Source: Hydrogenothermaceae bacterium (GTDB taxonomy: Bacteria; Aquificota; Aquificia; Aquificales; Hydrogenothermaceae). From it: a DNA stretch of 64,000 nucleotides. The stretch covers positions 1 to 64,000 of the forward strand of contig WFXI01000320.1 in NCBI GenBank assembly GCA_015490675.1, given 5' to 3'. Below the pieces are notes generated by a model. The model was given only the letters and a program-made list of their open reading frames with translations, searched no databases and was not told where the DNA came from. The position numbers and the translations under genes are program-made. Below, one piece after another: positions 1 through 8,439 of the stretch. Every line of letters begins with the position of its first letter. Positions within the stretch are counted from its first letter, which is position 1.

Positions 1-21
1 ATATAAAGGAAGAGGATAAAC

Positions 22-1257
22 ATGGTACTTTCAAATCCAATAAAAGAAAACAAAGCTACAAAAGAATTAAATGAATTTTATGAATATAGAAAAAAATGGG
101 TGAAAAATTTAGAATGTGAAAAACCAAAAATTATAAAAAAAACGAAAAACAGAAAAGAAGAATTAATATTCTTATCATCTGTTTTTTTTGAATCCATAAA
201 TAATTTATACTCCAGAACATATACAGGTGCATTAATATCCGAAGAAATATTATCTTTAATAAAAAATCTAATAGAAGCTACTACTCAAGAAAATGATTTA
301 ATAAATATAATAAATTCCGAAATAGACGAGTACATACTTAATCAGAGAATAAAAGAAATAACAGGAAAAACAGGTAAATATATTGATTTAATCAAGCATA
401 TAGATATATATATAGTACCTTCATACACACCTGCTAGTCTCTTAAGAAACCCAATAAACTCTTGGCTTTGGATGGATGCTTCTTTTAATATAAATACACT
501 TACTATACAAATGGAAGAAATTTTCGAAATATTTCAATATGATAGTTACAACCCTCAAAATATAACAAATTTAGAACATTTCACATCATTACCTATATAC
601 ATCAATGATGAAGTAAATCTAGAGTCACTAGAAATAACTATCCCACAAGTAACTAATATAGAAAACTTTTTAGAAGATGAAAATACAGCAAAAAAAGTAT
701 TCTTTTTGTTATCAAAAAATGATAAAGAATTTTCAAATTTATACAGAGATTATAAAAAATTTTTTCTAAATGATGACGAATATGAAACATTTATGGAAAA
801 TTTCTCTGAATTATTTTATACAAATGTAATAGAATTTCCTCCTCAATTAATAGAAGTTTTATATAGGAAAGATTCCATAAACTTTCTCAAAACATACTTA
901 AAATCAAAAAAGAAAAATTATAAAGAAACTGCTAATTCAATGTATGAAAACTTTAAAAAATATATACCTATGGAAAAAAATAACTACTTTAAAGAAATAA
1001 TTAATATTCTTGTATTTGAAGAACCTTTATTTTATAAAGTACTATCTGAATTGGATACTTTATTTATACAAGGATATTATGGAAATCCATATATAATAAA
1101 CTACAAAGAAAAAGACAAAGAAAAAATAAAAAACCTCTATTCTCTACATTGCAAACACTTATCTAGAGTAAATATTTGTATAGAGCAATTGGAAGGAGTT
1201 TTTGAGAAAATTGATATAAGTGACATAGAAAAATCTTCAATCTCAGCTCTTTTATAA
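22..1257 (+). CDS. Hypothetical protein, first gene of PRTRC-like operon
   Basis: I do not recognise a family. The 411-residue product is soluble, with no signal peptide or membrane segment; it is rich in Lys, Glu, Ile and Asn, with a Trp-containing stretch (NSWLWMD) near residue 148. The ATG at 22 follows a purine-rich GGAAGAGG, so the start is plausible, and the gene may continue an operon begun left of the window. It opens a same-strand series that includes PRTRC B, C and ThiF homologues. Its position would suit one of the less conserved PRTRC proteins (E or F), but that is inferred from context only. Confidence 0.75.
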   Translation: MVLSNPIKENKATKELNEFYEYRKKWVKNLECEKPKIIKKTKNRKEELIFLSSVFFESINNLYSRTYTGALISEEILSLIKNLIEATTQENDLINIINSEIDEYILNQRIKEITGKTGKYIDLIKHIDIYIVPSYTPASLLRNPINSWLWMDASFNINTLTIQMEEIFEIFQYDSYNPQNITNLEHFTSLPIYINDEVNLESLEITIPQVTNIENFLEDENTAKKVFFLLSKNDKEFSNLYRDYKKFFLNDDEYETFMENFSELFYTNVIEFPPQLIEVLYRKDSINFLKTYLKSKKKNYKETANSMYENFKKYIPMEKNNYFKEIINILVFEEPLFYKVLSELDTLFIQGYYGNPYIINYKEKDKEKIKNLYSLHCKHLSRVNICIEQLEGVFEKIDISDIEKSSISALL

Positions 1258-1307
1258 AAACCAAAAGTTATATAAACAAAGAAAAAATAAAAAAACCAGA
1301 GAGAAAT

Positions 1308-1523
1308 ATGAATAACCAAAAATGCATCAAATTAATTAATAAATATCTAAAAATAGAAAATGAATTAAATAACTTGGAAAGTATTGATCCTGAAAATTTT
1401 GAAAGGTTAAGTAAAGAAATAGAAACAACAATTAAAAATGAAACAGAAAAAATTCAATACCTAATATTAGCTTTAAAAGAAGTAATGCCAGTTCCAAATA
1501 AAAAATTTAAACAAATGTTTTAA
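1308..1523 (+). CDS. Small helical hypothetical protein
   Basis: Encodes 71 residues, charged and apparently all helical (heptad-like Leu/Ile spacing in residues 8-55), so a small coiled-coil protein is likely. It lies 50 bases after the previous gene, behind an AGAGAG Shine-Dalgarno-like stretch, and just before the palindromic operator at 1531. No family recognised. It probably ends the first transcript, because the next gene has its own operator/promoter region. Confidence 0.6.
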   Translation: MNNQKCIKLINKYLKIENELNNLESIDPENFERLSKEIETTIKNETEKIQYLILALKEVMPVPNKKFKQMF

Positions 1524-1530
1524 ATTGCAT

Positions 1531-1554
1531 TTTGATTATAAGAATATAATCAAA
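1531..1554. promoter_or_regulatory. Palindromic operator copy 1
   Basis: Inverted repeat with 10-base arms TTTGATTATA and TATAATCAAA around a 4-base centre, 24 bases in all. The right arm contains a TATAAT -10 hexamer and ends 19 bases before the ATG at 1574. Two more 24-base copies are at 9239-9262 and 25085-25106 (core arms). Likely a repressor site overlapping the promoter of the PRTRC B operon. Confidence 0.65.
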
Positions 1555-1573
1555 CAATCAAGAGGGAATAAAA

Positions 1574-2290
1574 ATGAACTTGGATTCCTCAATAAAAAAC
1601 ATAATGGCCATCCCAAAATATTTTGCAATTCAAGAAAAACCAATTTTTTCTTTATACATCTATGAAAATTCCCCTTTCATACTAGTAAAAGATGAAAATA
1701 AAAATACTGTTAAATTAGCTTTAGCAAGTGAAATTATAGAATATATAGAATATTTATCTTTAATAAATCAAGAAAATAGTCCCCTAACAAATAAAAGAAT
1801 AGAGTTTCTGGAAGAAGGAACCAGATTAAAAACTCCTAATCTCACAATAATAGAGAGAAAGCCTGAAAAATTCAAAATAAAATATCTAAAGCAAGAAAAA
1901 AATAAACAAGAATTGATAAAAAAAGATTTTATTGCACCAAATAGAATATGGATAAAAACAAAAAATAAAGTTCTATTGTTCTTTATAGAAAAATGGGAAG
2001 AAGAAAATACTCTCTTGTATAAAAGCATACTTCCAAATACACTCAAAAATGGGGAAATATGTTGGGGTATTAACAGTAAATTAATATTAAATAATAAAAC
2101 AGCATCGGAACTTGATAAACTCTACTTTGAAGAAACAATATTTACTCAAGATAATAATAGAATTGTTTACAAAGATAATGAATTTGAATATTCATCAGTA
2201 ACTTTTTTAGAAAAATTCAATTGCATACCAACATTTAAAAACATAATAGAAAATCCAATACCTTTAAAAAATCTTTTAAACCAAAACTAA
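1574..2290 (+). CDS. PRTRC system protein B-like
   Basis: A 238-residue soluble protein matching the pattern I associate with PRTRC protein B: a beta-rich N-terminal half, then a conserved run with APNRIWI (about residues 124-130), a Leu-rich strand, LPNTLKNGEICWG (about 157-169) and a C-terminal FEETIFTQDNN. Length fits the family (about 230). PRTRC genes are found on plasmids and ICEs beside ThiF and ParB-like genes; their biochemical role is unknown. The ATG follows GAGGGAATAAAA. A palindromic operator lies immediately upstream, so it probably starts a transcript running to the ThiF gene. Confidence 0.7.
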   Translation: MNLDSSIKNIMAIPKYFAIQEKPIFSLYIYENSPFILVKDENKNTVKLALASEIIEYIEYLSLINQENSPLTNKRIEFLEEGTRLKTPNLTIIERKPEKFKIKYLKQEKNKQELIKKDFIAPNRIWIKTKNKVLLFFIEKWEEENTLLYKSILPNTLKNGEICWGINSKLILNNKTASELDKLYFEETIFTQDNNRIVYKDNEFEYSSVTFLEKFNCIPTFKNIIENPIPLKNLLNQN

Positions 2291-2304
2291 AAGGAGGATA
2301 AGTA

Positions 2305-2679
2305 ATGATTGAAAAAATGCAAAACCTAAACGAAGAAATTTATAAAACGCAATTAAAAGCTATGGAAATAGAGAAAGAAATTTTTGATATGAACAAGAAA
2401 AAAAGAGATATACAAGAAAAAATGGAAATAAGAAAAATACAAATTCAAGATAATTTTTTAAAAGAATATAAAAATGGAAAAATAAAAACTCTAAAAGAAG
2501 TTGAATTTGAGACAAAGAAACAAATAAAAGCTAACCTAATGCCACTAGAAAAAGAAATAGAAAACTTAGATAACCAAATATTTAATCTAAAAACAAACTT
2601 ACAATTACTAAAAATAAAGGTTGAAAAACTACAAAAAGACTTCCAGATATACAACCTAATGGTAACAGTAAATACATAA
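2305..2679 (+). CDS. Coiled-coil hypothetical protein
   Basis: Encodes 124 residues, strongly predicted by eye to be a long coiled coil: Lys/Glu-rich heptads with hydrophobic a/d positions from about residue 5 to 115. A strong AAGGAGG lies 7 bases before the ATG, only 14 bases after the protein B gene, so co-translation is likely. No enzymatic motif is present. It sits inside the PRTRC-like cassette and may be a structural partner. Family not recognised. Confidence 0.65.
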   Translation: MIEKMQNLNEEIYKTQLKAMEIEKEIFDMNKKKRDIQEKMEIRKIQIQDNFLKEYKNGKIKTLKEVEFETKKQIKANLMPLEKEIENLDNQIFNLKTNLQLLKIKVEKLQKDFQIYNLMVTVNT

Positions 2680-2720
2680 AGTTAAAAAAGTAAAATTAAA
2701 TTCATTGAAATGAGGTGAAA

Positions 2721-3206
2721 ATGAAATTTTACCAGCTACAAAAAACCCTAATTAATTCTATAAGAAAAAAACATATAGAACTTTTTGGATGGATTGGACT
2801 AGGGAATCTATTTAAAACACCAAACCAAAATGGTTATTACATAAGAAATAAATACCCAAAGTTAGATATATATGGCTTAAAGGAAAAAAAAGAAAATTTA
2901 GAAAAAGTATTAAAATTTTATTATTTCTTAAAGAGGAATGTAAACAATTTATATAAAAATGGAATTTATTTAACAATCCCACTGGATATGAAATATAAAA
3001 TCGAAGAGCATCAAATATTTATATATCCTGATGATAAAGAAGGTGATATTTTCTTTGCATATGGAGAATACATAGAAAGAGAACCTTTAGAACAAATAAA
3101 TGCCTTACTAAGCATAACAAAAGAAGAACTAAAATCCACATCAGAAAAAATAAAAAATTTAGAAAGAGAAATACAAACAAATAAAACAAATTTACTAGTA
3201 TATTGA
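2721..3206 (+). CDS. Hypothetical protein in PRTRC-like operon
   Basis: About 161 residues, with an N-terminal globular part (LFGWIGLGNLF near residue 20) and a C-terminal coiled coil (about residues 115-155). GAGGTG at 2712 serves as ribosome site. ATG at 2721 is preferred; a GTG at 2715 is in frame but overlaps that site. In other PRTRC cassettes this neighbourhood holds protein A, which has a JAB/MPN metalloprotease motif. I see no HxH...D motif here, so it is not an obvious protein A. Function unknown. Confidence 0.6.
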   Translation: MKFYQLQKTLINSIRKKHIELFGWIGLGNLFKTPNQNGYYIRNKYPKLDIYGLKEKKENLEKVLKFYYFLKRNVNNLYKNGIYLTIPLDMKYKIEEHQIFIYPDDKEGDIFFAYGEYIEREPLEQINALLSITKEELKSTSEKIKNLEREIQTNKTNLLVY

Positions 3207-3217
3207 AGGAGGAATAT

Positions 3218-3427
3218 ATGGCACACAAAACTGAAAAAATAAAAGTAATTTTCAATAACAAATCTTGGGAATTTGATTACTCAGAAGATCTAACAGAGGA
3301 AAACATTAAAAGTGTATTGGCTTCTCAAGTTCCTGAAATAATAAATGCAACTTCAAAAATATCATATGATGATAACGGTAGAACAAAAGTAATTACATTC
3401 GAAAAAAATTTAGGATATAAAGGATGA
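3218..3427 (+). CDS. PRTRC system protein C-like
   Basis: A 69-residue protein with the features of PRTRC protein C: an N-terminal strand (KVIFNNKSWEF), an acidic stretch before the central helix, the VPEIINA segment corresponding to the family yPELttA motif, and the characteristic C-terminal LGYKG (family ends G-T-K-G). This is one of the clearest PRTRC markers here. The start is the ATG at 3218 behind AAGGAGGAAT; an upstream in-frame codon overlaps the previous gene and lacks a ribosome site. The stop overlaps the ThiF start in ATGA, indicating translational coupling. Confidence 0.72.
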   Translation: MAHKTEKIKVIFNNKSWEFDYSEDLTEENIKSVLASQVPEIINATSKISYDDNGRTKVITFEKNLGYKG

Positions 3428-4200
3428 TTTTTCGGATCATTCCAAAAAACAATTACAAAATAACTTTAATTGGAGCAGGGGGGACGGGTGGATATTTACT
3501 CCAAAGCCTAGCTAGAATAGCTTATGAAAAACAAAATATGGAAATAACTGTTATAGATGGAGATATTATAGAAGAAAAAAACATAGGAAGACAAAACTTT
3601 TACCATTATGAAATAGGAGCTTATAAAGCACAAGTACTTGCAGAAAGATACTCTTTAGCCTTAGGATTAAATATAAAACCTATCAACAAATTCTTGGAAG
3701 AAAAAGATTACTCAACACTATATACTAGTGATTTCATAATATCTTGTGTTGACTCTGCAAAATCTAGAAAAATCATACATAATATCTTGAAAAATATAAA
3801 AAAAGATCAAAAAAAGAGATTTATTACATATGAAAATCCTGCAATGCATATATGGATGGATATAGGAAATTCTAAAAATTCTGGTCAAATTTTAATTGGC
3901 AATTCTTTTGAAAGAAAAATAATAAAAAAACAAAAAGGAAAAGAAATATCTTTAATACCATATCCTTCATTACTAGAACCTGATTTAATAAGTATAAAAA
4001 AAGAAAAAGAACAGAAAGAAAATCTACTTAGTTGTGCTGAAAGAATAACACTTAATGAACAGTCTATAACAATTAATCAAACTATGGCAACAATTGCTAG
4101 TTCAATGTTAAACAACTTGCTAGAAAAAAACGAAATAAAAAGCAACAAAATAATAATAAATGAAGAAATTCCTATGGTAATTTCCAAATTGGAAATTTAA
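3424..4200 (+). CDS. PRTRC-type ThiF/E1-like protein
   Basis: A 258-residue ThiF-family protein. The nucleotide-binding glycine loop LIGAGGTGGYLL is at residues 15-26, followed by VIDGDIIEEKNIGRQ (D and R conserved in E1/ThiF adenylation domains) and the FIISCVDSAKSR segment near residue 105. ThiF proteins adenylate a carboxy-terminal glycine of a partner; PRTRC protein C ends KG and is encoded directly upstream with coupled translation, so it is an attractive candidate substrate (inference). No obvious zinc CxxC pairs. The 3' end overlaps the convergent membrane gene by 29 bases. Confidence 0.8.
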   Translation: MIFRIIPKNNYKITLIGAGGTGGYLLQSLARIAYEKQNMEITVIDGDIIEEKNIGRQNFYHYEIGAYKAQVLAERYSLALGLNIKPINKFLEEKDYSTLYTSDFIISCVDSAKSRKIIHNILKNIKKDQKKRFITYENPAMHIWMDIGNSKNSGQILIGNSFERKIIKKQKGKEISLIPYPSLLEPDLISIKKEKEQKENLLSCAERITLNEQSITINQTMATIASSMLNNLLEKNEIKSNKIIINEEIPMVISKLEI

Positions 4201-4561
4201 CAAATCTTTTTAATAAAGAAAAACCAAAATCCCAAGGAATTAAAAATACTTTTCCTGTAACAAATTTAATCCCTAATAGAACAAAGACATAACTAATAAA
4301 AAATAAACCTAAAACAACTTGTATTTTCATTTCAAATCCTGGGACAATAAAAGCCTTAACTATAGCATCTGAAATTAGATAACCTAAACCTATAGAAATA
4401 ATATGGAATAAAAAGCTAATAAAAAACTTTTCATTTAAGGGAAAATCATTATTTAATAAATGAGAAAATAGATAACCAGTAAAAGAACCTACAATAAAAC
4501 CTTTAACTGCTGGAACAAAAAACAACAATAATAAAGGAAAAATAAAATCAAAAAACCACAC
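4172..4561 (-). CDS. Small integral membrane protein
   Basis: Encodes 129 residues with about four hydrophobic segments (residues 4-26, 45-63, 80-95 and 92-115 approximately), so an inner-membrane protein. No family recognised. It follows the DsbC-like gene on the same strand by 11 bases, so they form an operon, and its 3' end overlaps the convergent ThiF gene. It might assist periplasmic redox, since electron partners of DsbC are membrane proteins, but no cysteine pair is visible and this remains weak. Confidence 0.6.
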   Translation of the reverse strand: MWFFDFIFPLLLLFFVPAVKGFIVGSFTGYLFSHLLNNDFPLNEKFFISFLFHIISIGLGYLISDAIVKAFIVPGFEMKIQVVLGLFFISYVFVLLGIKFVTGKVFLIPWDFGFSLLKRFVKFPIWKLP

Positions 4562-4572
4562 AATTAATACCT

Positions 4573-5439
4573 CTATAATAAATCTATTAGTTTAATTAAA
4601 TCTTCTTTAGATAAAGCCCCTGAAATCTTTAAACCATTCCCAAGTATAATCGTAGGAGTTCCTCTTATACCTATATTATTTCCAAATTCTATATGCTTAC
4701 TTAAAATTTTGTCTCCATCTTTACATTTCATAGAAGAAAATTTTTCTATAGCAGAAGCATTACCTTGAGATTTAAATATTATAGATAACATAGCTGGATC
4801 TTTAGAACATATTACAGCTGAAGATAAATCTTTAGCATTTTTATGGAAAGGTAAAGGATAGAAAATTACTTTAAATTGAACATCATTCCTTTCATTTATA
4901 ACCTTTTCAATATTATTGTGAAGCCTAGCACAATAAGGACATTCTGGATCTGTCAATATATATACAATCCTATTTGCATTCTTGTTTCCTAATGTAATTA
5001 ACCCTTCTACAGGCACATCTTTCAAAGAAACAACTGAAAACCCACTAAGCTTACCTGGAAAACTACTTTTTAAAATCTCGAATTTATCTTTCCCAAGTAC
5101 AGATATTAATTCTTTCTCTTTTGCCTTAGATAACTCCATTTGAAATTGTAAAATTCTTTCTCTAGTAACATTTTTCTTATTTTTAATATCTATGAGTTCT
5201 CCAGAAATTAAGTACTTTAAATTACAATCTACATATAAAGGAATTTTTCTACCGTTAGCTTTAAATATAACCTCATAATAAAAATCATCTAATTTTGAAA
5301 CTTTTTCTATATTTTTAAGACCTAATTCCTTAAATAAATAGTCTTTCACCTCTTGAGAGTCATAATTTTTACACTCTATAGCTATAGAAGAAAATAAAAC
5401 ACTAGACATAAACAACCCTAGTAAAAATTTCTTAAACAT
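4573..5439 (-). CDS. dsbC: DsbC-like periplasmic disulfide isomerase
   Basis: A 288-residue secreted thioredoxin-fold protein. Signal peptide at residues 1-21 (MFKKFLLGLFMSSVLFSS), DsbC-like dimerisation half, then active site CPYC at 167-170 (DPECPYCARLH) and the cis-proline loop RGTPTIIL near the C terminus. F-type transfer systems depend on many disulfide-bonded periplasmic proteins (TraU, TraN, TraH, TraW) and often carry DsbC/TrbB homologues. The Cys-rich TraN and TraU here make them likely clients. A TATGATATGAT-type promoter box lies about 46 bases upstream. Confidence 0.85.
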   Translation of the reverse strand: MFKKFLLGLFMSSVLFSSIAIECKNYDSQEVKDYLFKELGLKNIEKVSKLDDFYYEVIFKANGRKIPLYVDCNLKYLISGELIDIKNKKNVTRERILQFQMELSKAKEKELISVLGKDKFEILKSSFPGKLSGFSVVSLKDVPVEGLITLGNKNANRIVYILTDPECPYCARLHNNIEKVINERNDVQFKVIFYPLPFHKNAKDLSSAVICSKDPAMLSIIFKSQGNASAIEKFSSMKCKDGDKILSKHIEFGNNIGIRGTPTIILGNGLKISGALSKEDLIKLIDLL

Positions 5440-5484
5440 AATAAAATCTCCTACAAGTTAACTAGATTTTAGGACATATAAATC

Positions 5485-5500
5485 TTATCATATCATAATT
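5485..5500 (-). promoter_or_regulatory. TATGATATGAT promoter-like box before dsbC
   Basis: On the minus strand this reads AATTATGATATGATAA, 46 bases before the dsbC ATG. TATGAT resembles a -10 hexamer and is preceded by an A/T tract. The same box precedes four other operons (9171, 10506, 36715, 59671). No clear -35 hexamer is seen. Confidence 0.5.
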
Positions 5501-5515
5501 CTTTTTAAGAAAAAA

Positions 5516-6049
5516 TTATGGATACATTTTTACTTTACAAAAAGTTTCTATATAGGCAAAAAACTTTTTATATATAATTCTCTCTCTGTTATCAAGTGTA
5601 TCTAATAAAGACCACAAAGTATATGCTTTACAATCAGTAGAAAGTTTTATTACTATTCTGGGAATATAAAAATCCTCCTTTATCTCCTGAAAATTTCTTT
5701 TGGTTTTGTCAACAATATTCTTAACCAAAATAGGGTTATTACAGTCCTTTGTAGCCCATAAATGATAATATTTTTTTCCTTTATGAAACAACTCTCCCAT
5801 TACCACACAAAAATCGGGATTTTTTATAACCTCGTTTAAATTTACTATACGACAATTTCCATAGACTGCTTTATGTATGAAGTGAACATTGCCCGTTTCT
5901 GCTTCATACTTTGCAGCAAATCTTTCAATAGTTGAATAAAAATAATAACTAAGTGGATTATCAAAAGATAAGAATATAATAATAAAAAATAGATAAATAG
6001 ATAAAAGGATTGTTAACCTTAATTCTTTTAAATTTCTTTTATTATCCAT
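5516..6049 (-). CDS. Membrane-anchored hypothetical protein of glycan cluster
   Basis: A 177-residue protein with one N-terminal membrane anchor (about residues 11-30) and an extracytoplasmic globular domain with several Cys (GNCRIV, FCVVMG, KDCNNP, STDCKAY, TFCKV). No family recognised. Last gene of a run of overlapping minus-strand genes with glycosyltransferase, GtrA and methyltransferase; its start overlaps the methyltransferase end by 22 bases, so it is translationally coupled. The paired cysteines fit an extracytoplasmic location. Confidence 0.65.
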   Translation of the reverse strand: MDNKRNLKELRLTILLSIYLFFIIIFLSFDNPLSYYFYSTIERFAAKYEAETGNVHFIHKAVYGNCRIVNLNEVIKNPDFCVVMGELFHKGKKYYHLWATKDCNNPILVKNIVDKTKRNFQEIKEDFYIPRIVIKLSTDCKAYTLWSLLDTLDNRERIIYKKFFAYIETFCKVKMYP

Positions 6050-6552
6050 GCTAAGCTATTAAGCCCAAATAAAAAAGTTTTATAACTATATCCTTTAATT
6101 AAAAAATCTTCTTTGGTCAAATAATACTTGTGATCTTTTATATGTTCTTTATTTACTAAATTAAGCAAGGCAAAAAATTCAAGAATAGGTTTACCCAATC
6201 TTGTTGGGGTAGTTAATATAATATTCTCTGAAACTCTTTTAAATTCTTCCAAACAACCCTCCCAATTATATAAATGTTCAATAACAGCTAAAGAAACTAC
6301 TAAATCAAATTCTTTATCTTTAAAAGGTAATTTTTTTTCAAGATCAACTACATAATCTACATTTTCTTTACTCTGGTTATCTAGAATATAAACTATATGG
6401 TTTCGTTTTTTTAGTATTAAATGAAAATCTCCATCAGCTCCTCCAGCATCTAATATCTTTAAAGGTCTTTTATATTTTTTCTCGATTTTGTACAGGAGAG
6501 GTAAGACTTTTCTATATCTAAAATATTTAGTTAAAGGATCCAGTATAGCCAT
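6028..6552 (-). CDS. SAM-dependent methyltransferase (class I)
   Basis: A 174-residue methyltransferase of the Methyltransf_11 type. Motif I is ILDAGGADGDFH (about residues 34-45), the acidic end of strand 2 is YILDNQS, motif post-I is YVVDLEKKLPFKDKEFDLVVS, and VIEHLYNW follows. Family members often methylate small molecules, quinones or sugars. Lying between GtrA and a membrane-anchored protein in a glycan cluster, it probably modifies a surface sugar or lipid carrier. Start and stop touch the neighbouring genes (shared base 6552). Confidence 0.8.
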   Translation of the reverse strand: MAILDPLTKYFRYRKVLPLLYKIEKKYKRPLKILDAGGADGDFHLILKKRNHIVYILDNQSKENVDYVVDLEKKLPFKDKEFDLVVSLAVIEHLYNWEGCLEEFKRVSENIILTTPTRLGKPILEFFALLNLVNKEHIKDHKYYLTKEDFLIKGYSYKTFLFGLNSLAWIIKEI

Positions 6553-6908
6553 TATATGCTCCTATATAATAAATAATTAGTTATAGAAGAAGCTACCGTT
6601 GCTATAATATAACAATTTAAATAAGACAAACTATACATATTTAAAACGAGTATAAATACTATATAGTTTACCCCTATAGAAAATTTTGAGGATAAAAAAT
6701 ACTTTATAAATTCTTTAAAAATATTTTTCTCCTTAAAATTAAATGTATATCTTCTATTTAATAGCCAAGTGAAAAGCACTGCAAAAAAAACACTAATTAT
6801 TCGAGCTAAATAATCAGGCATAGAATATACCAAAGTATGAAAAATACTATAATCTATAATGAAACCTCCTGAACCTACTAAAAAAAATTTTAAAAGTCTA
6901 TTTTTCAT
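6552..6908 (-). CDS. GtrA-like membrane protein
   Basis: A 118-residue GtrA-family protein with four hydrophobic helices. Typical signatures are the N-terminal FFLVGSGGFIIDYSIF, then RIISVFFAVLFTWLLNRRYTF and a C-terminal NYLLYRSI. GtrA proteins are thought to flip or present polyprenyl-phosphate-linked sugars for O-antigen glucosylation or cell-wall polysaccharide synthesis. The gene sits directly after a GT-C-like membrane protein and a DPM-like GT2 transferase: the classic three-part module of sugar charging, flipping and transfer. Confidence 0.85.
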   Translation of the reverse strand: MKNRLLKFFLVGSGGFIIDYSIFHTLVYSMPDYLARIISVFFAVLFTWLLNRRYTFNFKEKNIFKEFIKYFLSSKFSIGVNYIVFILVLNMYSLSYLNCYIIATVASSITNYLLYRSI

Positions 6909-8439
6909 CTTTTATCTTCCACAGCGTATAATTACCATCTTTATATATAAACTCTAAACATTTAAAATTACCGTTTAAAGTATTTTCATAAAGGTAATCG
7001 TATTCATATATTCCTTTATACCTGCAATCTAAATTCCCTTTTAAAATATCCTTTTCCAATTTTTTATCTAAACTCCATCTTATCTCCATTGCTGGATTTA
7101 CTTTAACATCCTCACAGAAATATACTAAAAAAAAGTTCCCTCCAAGTAATGTTTTAACCTTATGACCTTGCAATTCCTTGCAAACAAATCTACTAGGCGT
7201 TTTATTATTGGAATAAATATCTAAATAAGAATGTAAAAATAAAGATAAAGATAATATGAAAATAGCTAAAAAGCTTCCTTTTAAGTGTTTTTTTAGAAAG
7301 AATGCTATTTCCCTTTGTATAGAAAATAGCAGTAAAGGACCAATAACTTCCATATATCTTATTTGATTTGATAAAACAAACCAAAAAGAAGGATATAAAT
7401 ATTTCTTATTAGCTTTATAAAAATATAAAACAACACAAATTATAATTAACATAACTAAAGGATTTGCTATTATAGAAAAAAACGATTTGTTTTCTCCAGC
7501 AAATAAATCTTTTTTATCTAGAGATAAGATATAAGTATATATATCTTTAAAATAAAAACCGTCATTTAAATAAGCTAGCAGACTCCAATAAATAAACCCA
7601 ATAATAAAAATAAATAAGATTTTTCTACTAAAAAATAATAAAGGTATTAAATATATAAAAAATAGATAATAAAAAATACTTATTAAGCTAGCAAATAATA
7701 AAGCTATCTTTTCTTTTTTCTTTATAAAAAACCCTAAAGAAATTAAGAAAAACAAAGTAGCTAAAGAGGTAGGTCTTTCTAAAAAAAATCTTGATAAAGA
7801 TAAATTAAGAAATAATGAAAAGAAAAAAATCAAGTATATTTTAGGAAATTTCCTTGTATTTATCTTGACGGCATAAAAAGATAAAAAAGCAAATATATAA
7901 TAAAATACAAAAAAAGGACCATAAATTTTTATACTATCTATAGGTATAAAAGAAAAAAATCTATGAATTTCTCCAGCTATTATATCGAATGGTAAGTAAA
8001 AGTTCCATTCAGGCATAATACTGTTTATAAAAATTTTAGAATAATCGTAGTCATACCTATATACAATTAGATGCCTAAGCAAATCATCTGGAGGAACTGG
8101 ATACTTAACAAAGGGAAAGAATAAAACTACAAAGAAAAAGATATAAAAAAGAACTTTTTCATATATATCTCTAAAAATGGGAAAATTAAAATGAAAATAA
8201 ATATTTTTATATATACCAATTTTATCTAAATCTCTAATATCCTTTATAAAAGAAAAACTAAATATACTCCCTACTTTTATAAAACCTTCTTTATCTATAT
8301 CTGAAATACGAAAATCAGCATCATCTTGATTTTGGACTATATTTTCTTTCTTAAAAAAGTCTATGAGTAGATTTCTAATTTTATCGTTTTTGATGTCTAA
8401 AAAAATTTTTTTATTCGTGAATATATTTTTTATACTCAT
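6898..8439 (-). CDS. Polytopic GT-C-like glycosyltransferase (putative)
   Basis: A 513-residue membrane protein with a soluble N-terminal part (about 95 residues), then about ten hydrophobic helices and a C-terminal periplasmic-type tail with Cys. After the first membrane helix comes PVPPDDLLRH; an acidic pair in the first outer loop is typical of GT-C transferases (ArnT/PMT type) using polyprenyl-phosphate sugars. It overlaps GtrA by 11 bases and the GT2 gene by 4. Probably the final transferase of this module. The soluble N-terminal extension is unusual and unidentified. Confidence 0.65.
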   Translation of the reverse strand: MSIKNIFTNKKIFLDIKNDKIRNLLIDFFKKENIVQNQDDADFRISDIDKEGFIKVGSIFSFSFIKDIRDLDKIGIYKNIYFHFNFPIFRDIYEKVLFYIFFFVVLFFPFVKYPVPPDDLLRHLIVYRYDYDYSKIFINSIMPEWNFYLPFDIIAGEIHRFFSFIPIDSIKIYGPFFVFYYIFAFLSFYAVKINTRKFPKIYLIFFFSLFLNLSLSRFFLERPTSLATLFFLISLGFFIKKKEKIALLFASLISIFYYLFFIYLIPLLFFSRKILFIFIIGFIYWSLLAYLNDGFYFKDIYTYILSLDKKDLFAGENKSFFSIIANPLVMLIIICVVLYFYKANKKYLYPSFWFVLSNQIRYMEVIGPLLLFSIQREIAFFLKKHLKGSFLAIFILSLSLFLHSYLDIYSNNKTPSRFVCKELQGHKVKTLLGGNFFLVYFCEDVKVNPAMEIRWSLDKKLEKDILKGNLDCRYKGIYEYDYLYENTLNGNFKCLEFIYKDGNYTLWKIKDEK

